Source of the DNA: Ensifer sp. PDNC004
GTDB lineage: Bacteria > Pseudomonadota > Alphaproteobacteria > Rhizobiales > Rhizobiaceae
Reading direction: 5' to 3'
NCBI RefSeq assembly: GCF_016919405.1
Contig: NZ_CP070353.1
Coordinates: 1,488,001-1,552,000, forward strand
Length of the DNA: 64,000 bases
In this document: in pieces, positions 51,049-60,636 of the stretch
How positions within the stretch are numbered: position 1 is the first letter of the stretch
Layout: every line of letters begins with the position of its first letter
Notes under the pieces: model-generated
Databases searched by the model: none
Told to the model about the DNA's origin: nothing
Seen by the model: only the letters and a program-made list of their open reading frames with translations
Made by a program: the position numbers and the translations under genes

Positions 51049-52293
51049 ATGACGAACTCGGAACTCACCATGGATGGCTCCGGCGACCGCCGCGTGCATG
51101 CGTCCTTGCGTGCAGATCCGACCGATGCTGTCGGCCGCTTCGAAATCTCGCTTCACCGCGACATGGAGACACTCGAAACCGAGTGGCGCATGCTCGACAC
51201 CCTTCCCGCGAACTCGCTGCACCATGCCTATCATTGGTGCCGCGCCTGGGCTGCGACCCACGCCAGCGACCTGGCTCTCCTACGGATTACGTTCGATGGC
51301 GAACTCCTGCTTATCCTGCCGCTGGAAGTGGTGCGCGGACGCGTGTTTCGAACGGCGAGACTGATCGGAACCGAGCACAGCAACCTGAACACCGGGCTGT
51401 TTGTCCGCGACGCCGCGGCCACCATCACCACGCCCGCGCTCGCCGAGGCGCTTGCCCGCGCCATCTGCGACGCACTGCGCGGCCTTGCCGACATCGTCAT
51501 GCTCGATCGTCTGCCGAACGACTGGCGCGGCGACCCCAGCCCCCTCGCCCTGTTTTCGGGCGTTACCAATCCCAACCCGTCGTTCCAGCTTCCCCTTCTC
51601 GGTGGCATTCAGCCCACACTGGCCCAGCTCAACGCCAAGCGGCGGCGCAAGAAGATGCGCATTTCCGAACGGCGGCTGGCTGAAATGGGCGGCTACGACT
51701 ATGTGGTCGCCCGCACGAGCGACGAGGCCCAAGCCCTGCTCGACACCTTCTTTCGGCAAAAGGCGAAGCGCTTTGCCACGCTCGGCTTTCCCGATGTCTT
51801 CCAGGATCCGGAAACGCAGGCGTTTTTCCATGCGCTCGCCGCCCGCGTGGACGATGAGGTTCAGCTCATGGAACTCAATGCCATTCGCCTGCGAGGCGAA
51901 AATGACGGCCGGATCGTCGCCGTCGCCGGACTCTCGCGCAAGGCGGATCACGTGATCTGCCAGTTCGGGTCGATCGACGAAGCGCTGGCCGGCGACGCCA
52001 GCCCGGGTGAATTGCTGTTCTACCGCATGATCGAGCGCCTTTCGGGCGAAGGCGTGCGACTGTTCGACTTCGGCGTGGGCGACCAGCCCTACAAGCGCTC
52101 CTGGTGCACAATCGAGACGCCGTTGCGCGATATCGTGCTGCCGGTGACGCTCGCTGGCCGGCTCGCAGGCGTGCGGCACTACCTCGTCGTGAGGGCAAAA
52201 AGGGCGATCAAGGCGAACAAGGCCGTCTATGCCCGCATCCAGCGCACGCGACGACGCAGGCAAGGCAAGACCTTCGACAACAGCGCCGACTGA
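51049..52293 (+). CDS. GNAT/FemAB-like acyltransferase, polysaccharide-linked
   Basis: 414 residues of the CelD/BcsL-like GNAT family (Acetyltransf_6), which has two tandem N-acyltransferase lobes. FEISLHRDMETLETEWRML and the segment LNAKRRRKKMRISERRLAEM are at the expected places, and RLFDFGVGDQPYKRSWC is the C-terminal hallmark of this group. Members often sit in exopolysaccharide loci and may acylate sugars or precursors. It converges on the Wzc-like gene. Start at ATG 51049 is tentative; ATG 51070 is also possible. Confidence 0.85.
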   Translation: MTNSELTMDGSGDRRVHASLRADPTDAVGRFEISLHRDMETLETEWRMLDTLPANSLHHAYHWCRAWAATHASDLALLRITFDGELLLILPLEVVRGRVFRTARLIGTEHSNLNTGLFVRDAAATITTPALAEALARAICDALRGLADIVMLDRLPNDWRGDPSPLALFSGVTNPNPSFQLPLLGGIQPTLAQLNAKRRRKKMRISERRLAEMGGYDYVVARTSDEAQALLDTFFRQKAKRFATLGFPDVFQDPETQAFFHALAARVDDEVQLMELNAIRLRGENDGRIVAVAGLSRKADHVICQFGSIDEALAGDASPGELLFYRMIERLSGEGVRLFDFGVGDQPYKRSWCTIETPLRDIVLPVTLAGRLAGVRHYLVVRAKRAIKANKAVYARIQRTRRRRQGKTFDNSAD

Positions 52294-52347
52294 TCATCCA
52301 GCTTAGAGCACGGTCCCTGCGCTGTGCGGCAGAGGCCCGCGCCGCCA

Positions 52348-54531
52348 TTACGCGGCGTCGCGATCCGGGTATTCGGGGTCCGATTGCACCTGGCCGGTCA
52401 TCAGCACGATGTCGCGGTAGCCCGCCGCGCCGAAGCCCGTCAGTACCTCGACGATCCGCTCGTCGCTCACCGATGGCGCCGACAGGATGATTTCGGCGCC
52501 ATCACGACCGGCGATCTTCTCCACGGCCATTTCATCGGCAGGGCCGCATTCGAGCAAGACGAGATCATAGGCGTTGGTCAACGCGTCGATGATCATCTTC
52601 AGCCTGTCGATGCCACGCATCGCTTGGCGCGGATCGGCGTCGCCCTGTGGGATGATGTGCGCGTCGGAAAAGCGGTCGGCGTGGATCGTGTCCGTGAAGG
52701 GAACCTCCCCCGCCAGGAGATTGGTGATCCCCGGGAGCTGCTGCGAGCGCGCCATCAGCCGTGTCGGGCAGGCAGAGCCCGTCAGGTCGATCAGCACGAC
52801 TTTCAATTCTTCTTCGGCGAGCAACCGGGCGAGCATCACGGTCGCGGTGGAGCCCTCGTCTCCGCCGGGCGAAACCGAAATCGCAACGCGCACATTGGTG
52901 GCACGCAGATGCTCGGCGACGGCTTCGATCGAGAAATCCGCCTCGGCGGCCTCCTCCTCCGTGCCCGGGGCAGGCGAAAGCTCCGCCGCAGGCAGCAAGT
53001 CGACTGCGTCATCGGCTGCGGACGAAATGACGGGCGATGCCTCAGCCATCTGGGCCGGCGGCAAATCGGCAACGCTTGCGGCAAGCGCCGGACGGGGCCG
53101 GACCGGTGCCCGTTCGCCCGTAGCAGAGACCGGCCGCAAGGCTCGCCCGCTGAAAAGCTCGCCGAGCATGATGCCAATGCAGGTCAGGAGGAACGTTGCA
53201 AGCGCTGCAACGATGGTGATCGGCAGTACCTTCGGGAAGCTCGCGCCGGTCGGAACCACGGCACTCGAAATGACGCGTGCATCGGCCGGCGTCGCATTCT
53301 CCACGGTGCGCGATGTCGCCTCGCGATAGCGCGCGAGATAGGTCTCCAGCAATTGCCGCTGCGCGGTCGCTTCGCGCTCGAGCGCGCGCAGCCCCACCTC
53401 TTCTTCGCCGGCCTGCGCCGACTGTGCCTTCAGCGCATTCAACTGCTGCCCGAGCTGCTGTTCGCGCAGTTCGCCGACCTTCGCCTCGTTTTCGAGGCTC
53501 GTCAGGATCTTGCGGGTCTCGGTGCTGATCTGGCCGCGAATACCTTCGAGCTGCGACTTCAGCGCCTTCAGACGCGGGTGACCGTCAAGCAGGGTGGTCG
53601 AGAGGTCCGCCACCTGCGCCTGCAGGTTCGCTTCCGTCTCCTTCAGCCGCTGGATCATCTGCGAACCGACGACATCGGCAATGGTGTCCGGCGCGCGGCC
53701 GCTTGCCAGCGCCGAGCGTACGCCGGCGGCACGCGCTTCCGCATTGGCGCGCTCGCCGCGCACCCGCGCCAGTTCCGACGAGATATCCGTAAGCTGCCGT
53801 GTCGCGAAGTTGGTGCTTTCACCGGTCGGCAGCAGATCGGACGAGGCGCGATAGGCCGCAACCTTCGCTTCGGCGTCGCGCACCTTCTCGCGCAGATTGG
53901 CGATCTCGGGTTCGAGCCAGCGTGTCGCCTCGGAATTGGTATCGAGCTTTGCGCCGCTCTGGAGCGCCAGGAAGACCTTCGCCATCTCATTGGGCACGGC
54001 GGCCGCAAGCTGGCGATCCTTCGAGGTGAAGGCGATCGCGATCACGCGCGACTTCTCCACCTGGTAGACCTGGAGCTTGTCGGAGAATTCCTTGAGCACC
54101 CTCTCCTCGGGCGGCATCTCAAGCGGGTTCTTCTTCAGGCCGAGCATGACGAGAAGATCGGAAAGCGCAGAGGGCGCCGACGACGGATCGAACTCCTTGA
54201 GCTCGTAAAGCTTCATGTTGCGAGCGACCTGCTTGATGAGGTCGGCCGACTTGAGCACCTGCACCTGGCTGAGAATGCCGGATTCATCGAAGACGCGGTC
54301 GGCTCCCGCCTGGGAAGCCTGGTTGGGGCCGCTGAACTCCGGCTCGCGCGATTCGATCAGCACGCGGGTTTCGCTCTGGTAATCCGGCGCGATCATCTTT
54401 GCTGCACCGAAAGCAAGCGCCGCCACAGCGACGGTGGCGAGCAAAACCTTGACGCGCCGATCCCAGACGGCGCGAAACAGGCCGCCGAGGTCGATATCCA
54501 CATCCTGCTGTGCGCTGCCGCTTCCCGACAT
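52348..54531 (-). CDS. Wzc/ExoP-like polysaccharide co-polymerase with degenerate kinase domain
   Basis: 727 residues. A first helix near residues 30-50 and a second near 460-485 flank a periplasmic Wzz domain with coiled coils. The C-terminal cytoplasmic part has the fold of a bacterial tyrosine kinase, but its Walker A reads SPGGDEGSTATV without the Lys, Walker A' reads LIDLTGS and Walker B reads LVLLECGP. No Tyr cluster closes the chain; there is one Tyr near the end. It probably sets chain length or gates export without kinase activity. It is divergent from the Wza-like gene. Confidence 0.9.
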   Translation of the reverse strand: MSGSGSAQQDVDIDLGGLFRAVWDRRVKVLLATVAVAALAFGAAKMIAPDYQSETRVLIESREPEFSGPNQASQAGADRVFDESGILSQVQVLKSADLIKQVARNMKLYELKEFDPSSAPSALSDLLVMLGLKKNPLEMPPEERVLKEFSDKLQVYQVEKSRVIAIAFTSKDRQLAAAVPNEMAKVFLALQSGAKLDTNSEATRWLEPEIANLREKVRDAEAKVAAYRASSDLLPTGESTNFATRQLTDISSELARVRGERANAEARAAGVRSALASGRAPDTIADVVGSQMIQRLKETEANLQAQVADLSTTLLDGHPRLKALKSQLEGIRGQISTETRKILTSLENEAKVGELREQQLGQQLNALKAQSAQAGEEEVGLRALEREATAQRQLLETYLARYREATSRTVENATPADARVISSAVVPTGASFPKVLPITIVAALATFLLTCIGIMLGELFSGRALRPVSATGERAPVRPRPALAASVADLPPAQMAEASPVISSAADDAVDLLPAAELSPAPGTEEEAAEADFSIEAVAEHLRATNVRVAISVSPGGDEGSTATVMLARLLAEEELKVVLIDLTGSACPTRLMARSQQLPGITNLLAGEVPFTDTIHADRFSDAHIIPQGDADPRQAMRGIDRLKMIIDALTNAYDLVLLECGPADEMAVEKIAGRDGAEIILSAPSVSDERIVEVLTGFGAAGYRDIVLMTGQVQSDPEYPDRDAA

Positions 54532-54725
54532 GCTCGTCGCTCCGAACTTTCAAATCTCGCCGGACCGTAAAGGAACATGGTAACGCAAGGGTTAATGCGA
54601 TCAACCTGCGGATGGTAAAGGCGGGGCGGCATCGCCAGGTCTCCGCGAAAATTCTACCGCGAGTTTACCTGCTATTAACCCTAACGGATCGATAACGTCA
54701 CAAAAGCTGGTCGTTTCCGGAGCCT

Positions 54726-55310
54726 ATGAACCGCATGTCCACTGCAGCTATCAAGACGGGTCTCGCGATCACGGCGGCAGCGCTGTCGATGTTGCTCGGC
54801 GGCTGCACGAGCTACCAGCCCGCACCCAAAGCCTTCAGCGAAGCCACGATCCAGCCCTATCGGCTCGACAGCGGCGACCGCTTGCGCATCAACGTTTTCG
54901 AACAAGCCGGCCTCAGCGGTACCTACACGGTCGATCAGGCCGGCTACGTCGCCTTCCCCCTGATCGGCACCGTCGCCTCGCGCGGCAGGACCCTGCCCGA
55001 ACTCGAAGGCATGATCGCCGCCAAGCTGAAGCAAGGCTATCTGCGCGATCCAGACGTCACGATCGAGGTCGATCGCTACCGGTCCGTCTTCATCATGGGC
55101 GAAGTCGGCCAGGCCGGCCAGTATGCCTATGTTCCGGGGATGACCGTGCAGAACGCGATCGCGGTTGCCGGCGGCTTCTCGCCGCGCGCCAACCAGTCGA
55201 ACGCCGACATCACACGCAAGATCAATGGCCGCATCATCACCGGCCGGGTCCCGATCACCGACGCTGTTCTTGCCGGCGACACGATCTATGTTCGCGAACG
55301 CCTGTTCTGA
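54726..55310 (+). CDS. Wza-like polysaccharide export lipoprotein
   Basis: 194 residues. The lipobox LLGGC gives a lipidated Cys near residue 27. A polysaccharide-export domain follows (YRLDSGDRLRINVFEQAGLSG ... GYVAFPLIG) and one SLBB-like region (VFIMGEVGQAGQYAYVPG). At under 200 residues it is short next to E. coli Wza and resembles the rhizobial ExoF/UppC type. It would form or line the outer-membrane export path. An ATG at 54735 is an alternative. It opens a run of five plus-strand polysaccharide genes. Confidence 0.93.
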   Translation: MNRMSTAAIKTGLAITAAALSMLLGGCTSYQPAPKAFSEATIQPYRLDSGDRLRINVFEQAGLSGTYTVDQAGYVAFPLIGTVASRGRTLPELEGMIAAKLKQGYLRDPDVTIEVDRYRSVFIMGEVGQAGQYAYVPGMTVQNAIAVAGGFSPRANQSNADITRKINGRIITGRVPITDAVLAGDTIYVRERLF

Positions 55311-55315
55311 TTTCG

Positions 55316-56488
55316 ATGCAACAAGAGCGGCCTTTGCGCATCATCCACTGCTTCAGGTCGCCTGTCGGCGGGATATTCCGCCACGTGCGCGACCTGGCCG
55401 AGGCGCATGCCAAGGCCGGCCATGAGGTCGGGATCCTCTGCGACAGCACGACAGGCGGCAGTCACGAGGATCGGCTGTTCGACGAAATCCGCCCCTATCT
55501 GTCGCTCGGCCTCATCCGGATGCCGATCCATCGCTCGGTCGGGCCGTCGGATTTGGCCGCGTTGTGGCGCGGCTACAAAGAAATCAGAAGTTTGCGACCG
55601 GATGTGTTGCATGGGCACGGCGCCAAAGGCGGCGTCATTGCCCGGCTCATCGGTTCAGCCCTGCGGGTCAACAAGTATCGCGTAGCCCGCCTCTATTCGC
55701 CGCATGGCGGCAGCCTGCACTACCGTCCGGGCTCTCTGACCGGGCGTTTGGTCTTCCCGGCAGAGCGGATCCAGCAGCGGATCACCGACGCCCTCGTCTT
55801 CGTCTGCGACTTCGAGCGGCGGACCTATTTCGCAAAAGTCGGCGCACCGCGCGAGCGCAACGAGCTGATCTACAATGGTATCGACGATCGGGAGTTCGAG
55901 GTCGTCCCGCCTCAGCCGGATGCGGTCGATTTTCTCTATATCGGCATGATGCGGGACCTGAAGGGTCCCGATCTGTTTGTGGAGGCTTTCGCCCAGACCG
56001 AACGGCTCGTCGGCCGGCCGCTGTCGGCGCTGATGATCGGCGACGGCCCGCAGCAGCAGGAATACAGCGATCTGGTGCTGCAGCAGGGTCTCGGCCGCCG
56101 TATCCGCATGCAGCCGGCGATGAAGACGCGTGACGCCTTCGCGCTGGCGCGCAACATCGTCGTTCCCTCGCGGGCCGAATCCATGCCCTATATCGTGCTT
56201 GAGGCGCTGGCGGCACGAAAGCCTGTTATCGCCAGCCGTGTCGGCGGCATCCCGGAAATTCTCGGACGCGACAGCACCGCGCTTGCCGAACCCGCCAATG
56301 CCCGGTCGCTTGCCGACATCATGGCCCGCGCAATCACCGAGAAAGACTGGGCGGCACGTGTGATGCCCGACCCGAGCACGTTCAAGTCGAAATTTGCAGC
56401 TTCGGTAATGTCGGCGGATATGTTAAGCCTCTATCGGGAATTGTGCCGTTACCAGCCGCCCGCCGATAGCGTGTTGCCCACAACGTAA
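55316..56488 (+). CDS. Glycosyltransferase family 4
   Basis: 390 residues with the two-domain GT-B fold. The N-terminal acceptor half starts RIIHCFRSPVGGIFRHVRDL; the C-terminal donor half has DFLYIGMMRDLKGPDLFVEAF and the EX7E region VPSRAESMPYIVLEALAARKPV. It adds a hexose in the cytoplasm to a lipid-linked repeat unit; sugar identity unknown. It starts 5 bases after the Wza-like gene. Confidence 0.93.
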   Translation: MQQERPLRIIHCFRSPVGGIFRHVRDLAEAHAKAGHEVGILCDSTTGGSHEDRLFDEIRPYLSLGLIRMPIHRSVGPSDLAALWRGYKEIRSLRPDVLHGHGAKGGVIARLIGSALRVNKYRVARLYSPHGGSLHYRPGSLTGRLVFPAERIQQRITDALVFVCDFERRTYFAKVGAPRERNELIYNGIDDREFEVVPPQPDAVDFLYIGMMRDLKGPDLFVEAFAQTERLVGRPLSALMIGDGPQQQEYSDLVLQQGLGRRIRMQPAMKTRDAFALARNIVVPSRAESMPYIVLEALAARKPVIASRVGGIPEILGRDSTALAEPANARSLADIMARAITEKDWAARVMPDPSTFKSKFAASVMSADMLSLYRELCRYQPPADSVLPTT

Positions 56489-56547
56489 GCGTTTCTTAGT
56501 GGCTTTCTGCTATCCCGGCTGAGGGACTTCAGCGCCGGAAGACAGCC

Positions 56548-58110
56548 ATGAACAAGTTTGACCGCCCGGGTTCGTTCGATCCCGAAGCGCTTCGCAAGAA
56601 GATTTCGGAAATCCGCGCCCGCGCGCCTGGCGAAATGCCGGACGAAACGACGACCACGGATCTCAATCCGCTGGCGCGGCAGATCGCCGAGCAGTTCAGC
56701 GCCGATACCTATTCGCCGGCGATGATCATGGGGCTGATGCGCCTGTTCGAGTTCAGCGCGCTCTTTGCGATCGGCTATGGCATCAACGCGCTTTATGTCC
56801 AGCCGGGCTTCGAGCAGCTGCCGCTCTATCTGGCAATCCTCTTTGGCGGCTCGGCCCTGGCGGTCGCTGCCATGCAGATCGCCGACACCTACCAGATCCC
56901 GGCGCTGCGCGCCTGGCTGCGGGTGATGCCGCGCATCCTCGCCTCCTGGGCCATCGCATTCGGCGGTATCGCCATCGCGCTGTTCTTCCTCAAATCCGGC
57001 CATCAGTATTCACGTGTCTGGTTCGGTGGCTGGTTCATCGGCGGCGCAATCTTTCTGATCGCCGAGCGCGCCTTCATCGCCTATTCCATCCGCCATTGGG
57101 CCCGAAACGGCACGATGGAACGCCGCGCCGTCGTCGTCGGTGGCGGCCAGCCGGCCAAGGACCTGATCCGCACGCTCGAGGACCAGCCCGACAACGACAT
57201 CCGCATCTGCGGTATTTTCGACGACCGCGACGAGCGCCGCTCGCCCAACGTGATCGCCGGCTACCCGAAGCTCGGAACAGTCGACGAACTGGTGGAATTC
57301 GCCCGCCTGGCCCGCATCGACATGCTGATCATCTCGCTGCCGCTGACGGCAGAGAAGCGCATTCTCCAGCTTCTGAAGAAGCTCTGGATCCTGCCGGTCG
57401 ACATCCGGCTCGCCGCCCACGCTAACAATCTGCGCTTCCGCCCGCGCAGCTATTCCCATGTCGGCGACGTCCCGATGCTCGACATCTTCGATAAGCCCAT
57501 CGCCGACTGGGACTCGGTCGCCAAGCGCGGCTTCGACATCTTCTTCAGCCTGGTCGCCCTCGTGCTTCTTTGGCCGATCATGCTCGGCGCGGCGATTGCG
57601 GTCAAAGCAACCTCCCCAGGCCCCATCATCTTCAAGCAGAAGCGGCACGGCTTCAACAATGAGACCATCGAGGTTTACAAGTTCCGCTCGATGTATACGC
57701 ATATGAGCGACCCGACGGCCCGCAACGCCGTGACCAAGGGCGACCCGCGCGTCACCCCCGTCGGCCGTTTCATCCGCAAGTCCTCGATCGACGAACTGCC
57801 GCAGATCTTCAACGTGCTGAAGGGTGAGCTGTCGCTCGTCGGGCCGCGTCCGCACGCCGTGCTCGCCCAGACCCAAAACCGCACCTATTCCGACGTCGTC
57901 GAAGGCTACTTCGCCCGCCACCGCGTCAAGCCCGGCGTCACCGGCTGGGCGCAGATCAACGGCTGGCGTGGCGAGATCGACAATGACGACAAGATCCGCC
58001 TGCGCACCGCCTTCGACCTGCACTACATCGAAAACTGGTCGCTGCTCTTCGACCTCAAGATCCTATTCCTGACGCCGTTCAGGCTCCTCAACACCGAGAA
58101 TGCCTATTGA
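56548..58110 (+). CDS. Undecaprenyl-phosphate hexose-1-phosphate transferase, WcaJ/ExoY type
   Basis: 520 residues. About four N-terminal helices and a CoA-binding-like middle domain (RRAVVVGGGQPAKDLIRTL) are followed by a reentrant helix (KRGFDIFFSLVALVLLWPIM) and the catalytic region with VYKFRSMYT, SSIDELPQIFNVLKGELSLV and GPRPHA. It starts the repeat unit by placing glucose or galactose phosphate on undecaprenyl phosphate. The TTG start of the next gene overlaps its stop. Confidence 0.94.
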   Translation: MNKFDRPGSFDPEALRKKISEIRARAPGEMPDETTTTDLNPLARQIAEQFSADTYSPAMIMGLMRLFEFSALFAIGYGINALYVQPGFEQLPLYLAILFGGSALAVAAMQIADTYQIPALRAWLRVMPRILASWAIAFGGIAIALFFLKSGHQYSRVWFGGWFIGGAIFLIAERAFIAYSIRHWARNGTMERRAVVVGGGQPAKDLIRTLEDQPDNDIRICGIFDDRDERRSPNVIAGYPKLGTVDELVEFARLARIDMLIISLPLTAEKRILQLLKKLWILPVDIRLAAHANNLRFRPRSYSHVGDVPMLDIFDKPIADWDSVAKRGFDIFFSLVALVLLWPIMLGAAIAVKATSPGPIIFKQKRHGFNNETIEVYKFRSMYTHMSDPTARNAVTKGDPRVTPVGRFIRKSSIDELPQIFNVLKGELSLVGPRPHAVLAQTQNRTYSDVVEGYFARHRVKPGVTGWAQINGWRGEIDNDDKIRLRTAFDLHYIENWSLLFDLKILFLTPFRLLNTENAY

Positions 58111-59351
58111 GCACCGTCGATACAGGCCGGCTCCCGATCGCTCGTCCCCAGCTTGCGGCGCTCTCGCTGCTCGGCTCCGGGCTCGTCGCCTTTGCCGTGT
58201 TTCTCTCCGGCTTCGTCATTTTCGAGCCGGCGCCCTATGAGCTGTTCCTGGTGGCGCTCATCGGCCTTTGGGCGCTTGTGGGCCTCAAGATCTCGCGCAG
58301 CGTCGCCCCGCTGCTGACGCTTCTGACCCTTTTCATGGTCGGCGGCATGCTGTCCCTGACGGTCATGGTCGACCTGACGAAGGGGCCGATGTACATGGCG
58401 GTCTCCGGATTCCTCGCGCTATCGTCGGTCTTCTTCGCAGCCATCATCGAGGACCGCCACGAGCGGCTGCGGCTGATCTTCAACGCCTGGACGGCGGCGG
58501 CCATCATCACGGCACTCCTCGGCATCCTCGGCTATTTCGGCGCCGTGCCGGGTGCGGAAAACTTCACGCTCTATGGCCGCGCCAAGGGCGCATTTCAGGA
58601 TCCGAACGTCTTCGGCCCGTTCCTCTCGGTGCCGGCCATGTACCTCATCCACGGCATCCTCACGCAGCCCATCCAGAAGGCGCCGCTCAAGATCGCCGCG
58701 CTGCTGGTGCTGGCACTCGGCGTCTTCCTTTCATTTTCCCGCGCAGCCTGGGCCCTCAACCTCTTCTGCGTCGTCGCCTTCGTCTTCGTGATGCTGCTGA
58801 AAGAGCGAAACGGCCTCTTTCGGCTGCGGATCCTGGTGCTTGCGCTGGTCGGCGGCATCATGATCGTCGGCGCCCTCCTCGTCGCGCTGCAGTCCGAGCA
58901 GGTCGCAACCCTCTTTTCCAGCCGATCGCAGCTGGTGCAGGATTACGACGGCGGCCACCTCGGGCGCTTCGACCGCCACAGGCTCGGTTTCCTGATGTCG
59001 ATGGAAAAGCCGCTCGGCATCGGTCCCATGGTCTTCAGCACGATCTTTCCGGAGGATGAGCACAACGTCTGGCTGAAGTCGCTGACCTCCTACGGCTGGC
59101 TCGGTTTCATCAGCTACGTGACGCTGATCATCTGGACGCTCTCGCTCGGCTTCCGCTTTCTGCTGCTCAACCGCCCCTGGCAAACCTATCTGATGATCGC
59201 CTGGGTCGCCGTCCTCGGCCATGTCGGGGTGGGCAATGTCATCGACACGGACCATTGGCGCCACTTCTACCTGCTCATCGGAATCATCTGGGGTTGCGCC
59301 GCCCTTGAATATCGCCATCGCCGGCAGGCGCGCGCCGGCCGGAGCTCCTGA
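58107..59351 (+). CDS. O-antigen ligase/polymerase-like membrane protein (Wzy or WaaL type)
   Basis: 414 residues with about ten to twelve helices and a large periplasmic loop, followed by the signature GIGPMVFSTIFPEDEHNVWLKSL of the O-antigen ligase family. In an exopolysaccharide cluster with WcaJ and Wzc types, polymerase is more likely than ligase. The start is TTG at 58107 and shares four bases with the preceding stop (TTGA), so it is translationally coupled. Confidence 0.9.
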   Translation: MSTVDTGRLPIARPQLAALSLLGSGLVAFAVFLSGFVIFEPAPYELFLVALIGLWALVGLKISRSVAPLLTLLTLFMVGGMLSLTVMVDLTKGPMYMAVSGFLALSSVFFAAIIEDRHERLRLIFNAWTAAAIITALLGILGYFGAVPGAENFTLYGRAKGAFQDPNVFGPFLSVPAMYLIHGILTQPIQKAPLKIAALLVLALGVFLSFSRAAWALNLFCVVAFVFVMLLKERNGLFRLRILVLALVGGIMIVGALLVALQSEQVATLFSSRSQLVQDYDGGHLGRFDRHRLGFLMSMEKPLGIGPMVFSTIFPEDEHNVWLKSLTSYGWLGFISYVTLIIWTLSLGFRFLLLNRPWQTYLMIAWVAVLGHVGVGNVIDTDHWRHFYLLIGIIWGCAALEYRHRRQARAGRSS

Positions 59352-59353
59352 CC

Positions 59354-60541
59354 ATGGAACATGTGGTTCCGCGCCGGTCGCCGGCCCCTTCCCTCAAGCT
59401 CCTAGAAGTGCTGGAGCCGAGCGGCGGCGGCTCGGGCCGCCACTTCCTCGATCTCTGCCGCGGCATGCACAAGCGCGGGCATCACGTCGAGGCCGTCTAT
59501 TCGCCGGTGCGCGCCGAGGAAGGTTTCGTTCGCGAACTGAAGGCAATCGGCCTGCCGGCGGTACACGCCGTCTCGATGAGACGCGCGCCCGGGCCATCTG
59601 ATGTCGGCTGCTTTCTCGAACTCCGGCGCATCATCCAGAACAACGGTTTCGACATCGTCCATGGCCACAGCTCCAAGGCCGGTGCGCTGACGCGCCTGCG
59701 GCTGCCCGGTTCTCATGTGCCGCGTATCTACACACCACACGCCTTTCGCACGCTCGACCCGACGCTCGGCCGCGGCGGACGGCTGATCTATGGCACGATC
59801 GAATGGGCGCTGGCCCGCTTCTTTACCGATCACCTGATCTGCGTCTCCGACGACGAGTTCCATCACGCGCTGTCACTGCATATGCCGGAGAAGCGCATGT
59901 CGGTGATCGTCAATGGCGTGGCACCGCCCTCGGGCGAAATGGCGCAGACGCTGCGCGCCAGCTTCGGGATCGCGCCGGACGCTTTCGTTTTCGGCTTCGT
60001 TGGACGATTGTCCGCCCAGAAGGCGCCGGAACGGCTGATCGCCGCCTTCAAGAGTGTGGCCGCCTCGGTCAGAAACAGCCACCTCGTCATGGTCGGCAGC
60101 GGCGAGCTCGAGGGCAGCCTTCGCAAGGCGATTGCCGAAAGCGGGCTGCAGAACCGGATGCATCTGACCTCCGCCTTCACCGGCCCGCAGGCCGTGCCGG
60201 CCTTCGACCTCCTGGTGATGCCGAGCCGCTACGAGGCGATGTCCTATGTGATGCTTGAAGGCGCTGCGGCCGGCAAGGCGATCATCGCCACCGATATCGG
60301 TGGCGCGCGCACGGTGATCGAGGACGGGCGGAACGGTTATATCCTTCCCAACAGCGACGACACATCAGCACTCGCCGAGAGCATGATTAGTGCCGCGGAG
60401 CCCGAACTCTTCAAGGCTCTGTCGGCCAGCGCGGTAAGCCTGAAGGACCGCTTTACGCTTGCCGTCATGCTCGACCGCACGGAGGCCCTTTACCGGAACG
60501 CGGCAAAACTGCAGAAGGCCGCCCCTCAGCCAGTCAGCTAG
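59354..60541 (+). CDS. Glycosyltransferase family 4
   Basis: 395 residues, GT-B fold. The N-terminal part begins KLLEVLEPSGGGSGRHFLDL and has IVHGHSSKAGALTRL; the donor domain has FVFGFVGRLSAQKAPERLIAA and VMPSRYEAMSYVMLEGAAAG. It resembles the GT at 55316 in its N-terminal glycine loop and EX7E region, so the two could add consecutive sugars of one repeat unit. It starts 2 bases after the polymerase gene. Confidence 0.92.
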   Translation: MEHVVPRRSPAPSLKLLEVLEPSGGGSGRHFLDLCRGMHKRGHHVEAVYSPVRAEEGFVRELKAIGLPAVHAVSMRRAPGPSDVGCFLELRRIIQNNGFDIVHGHSSKAGALTRLRLPGSHVPRIYTPHAFRTLDPTLGRGGRLIYGTIEWALARFFTDHLICVSDDEFHHALSLHMPEKRMSVIVNGVAPPSGEMAQTLRASFGIAPDAFVFGFVGRLSAQKAPERLIAAFKSVAASVRNSHLVMVGSGELEGSLRKAIAESGLQNRMHLTSAFTGPQAVPAFDLLVMPSRYEAMSYVMLEGAAAGKAIIATDIGGARTVIEDGRNGYILPNSDDTSALAESMISAAEPELFKALSASAVSLKDRFTLAVMLDRTEALYRNAAKLQKAAPQPVS

Positions 60542-60584
60542 AACGGACAGCGGCGGCGTGATTGCTGCAGCGCGCCTACAGAGA

Positions 60585-60618
60585 ACAAAAAAGAGGCCCT
60601 GCTGAAGGACCTCTTTTG
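60585..60618. terminator. Terminator between the GT4 gene and the repeat protein gene
   Basis: Imperfect stem AAAGAGG-C-CC / GG-A-CCTCTTT with a TGCTGAA loop, with A and T runs on both sides, so it can act in both directions for two convergent genes. Confidence 0.65.
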
Positions 60619-60636
60619 CTGCATTTGCAGGATCGC

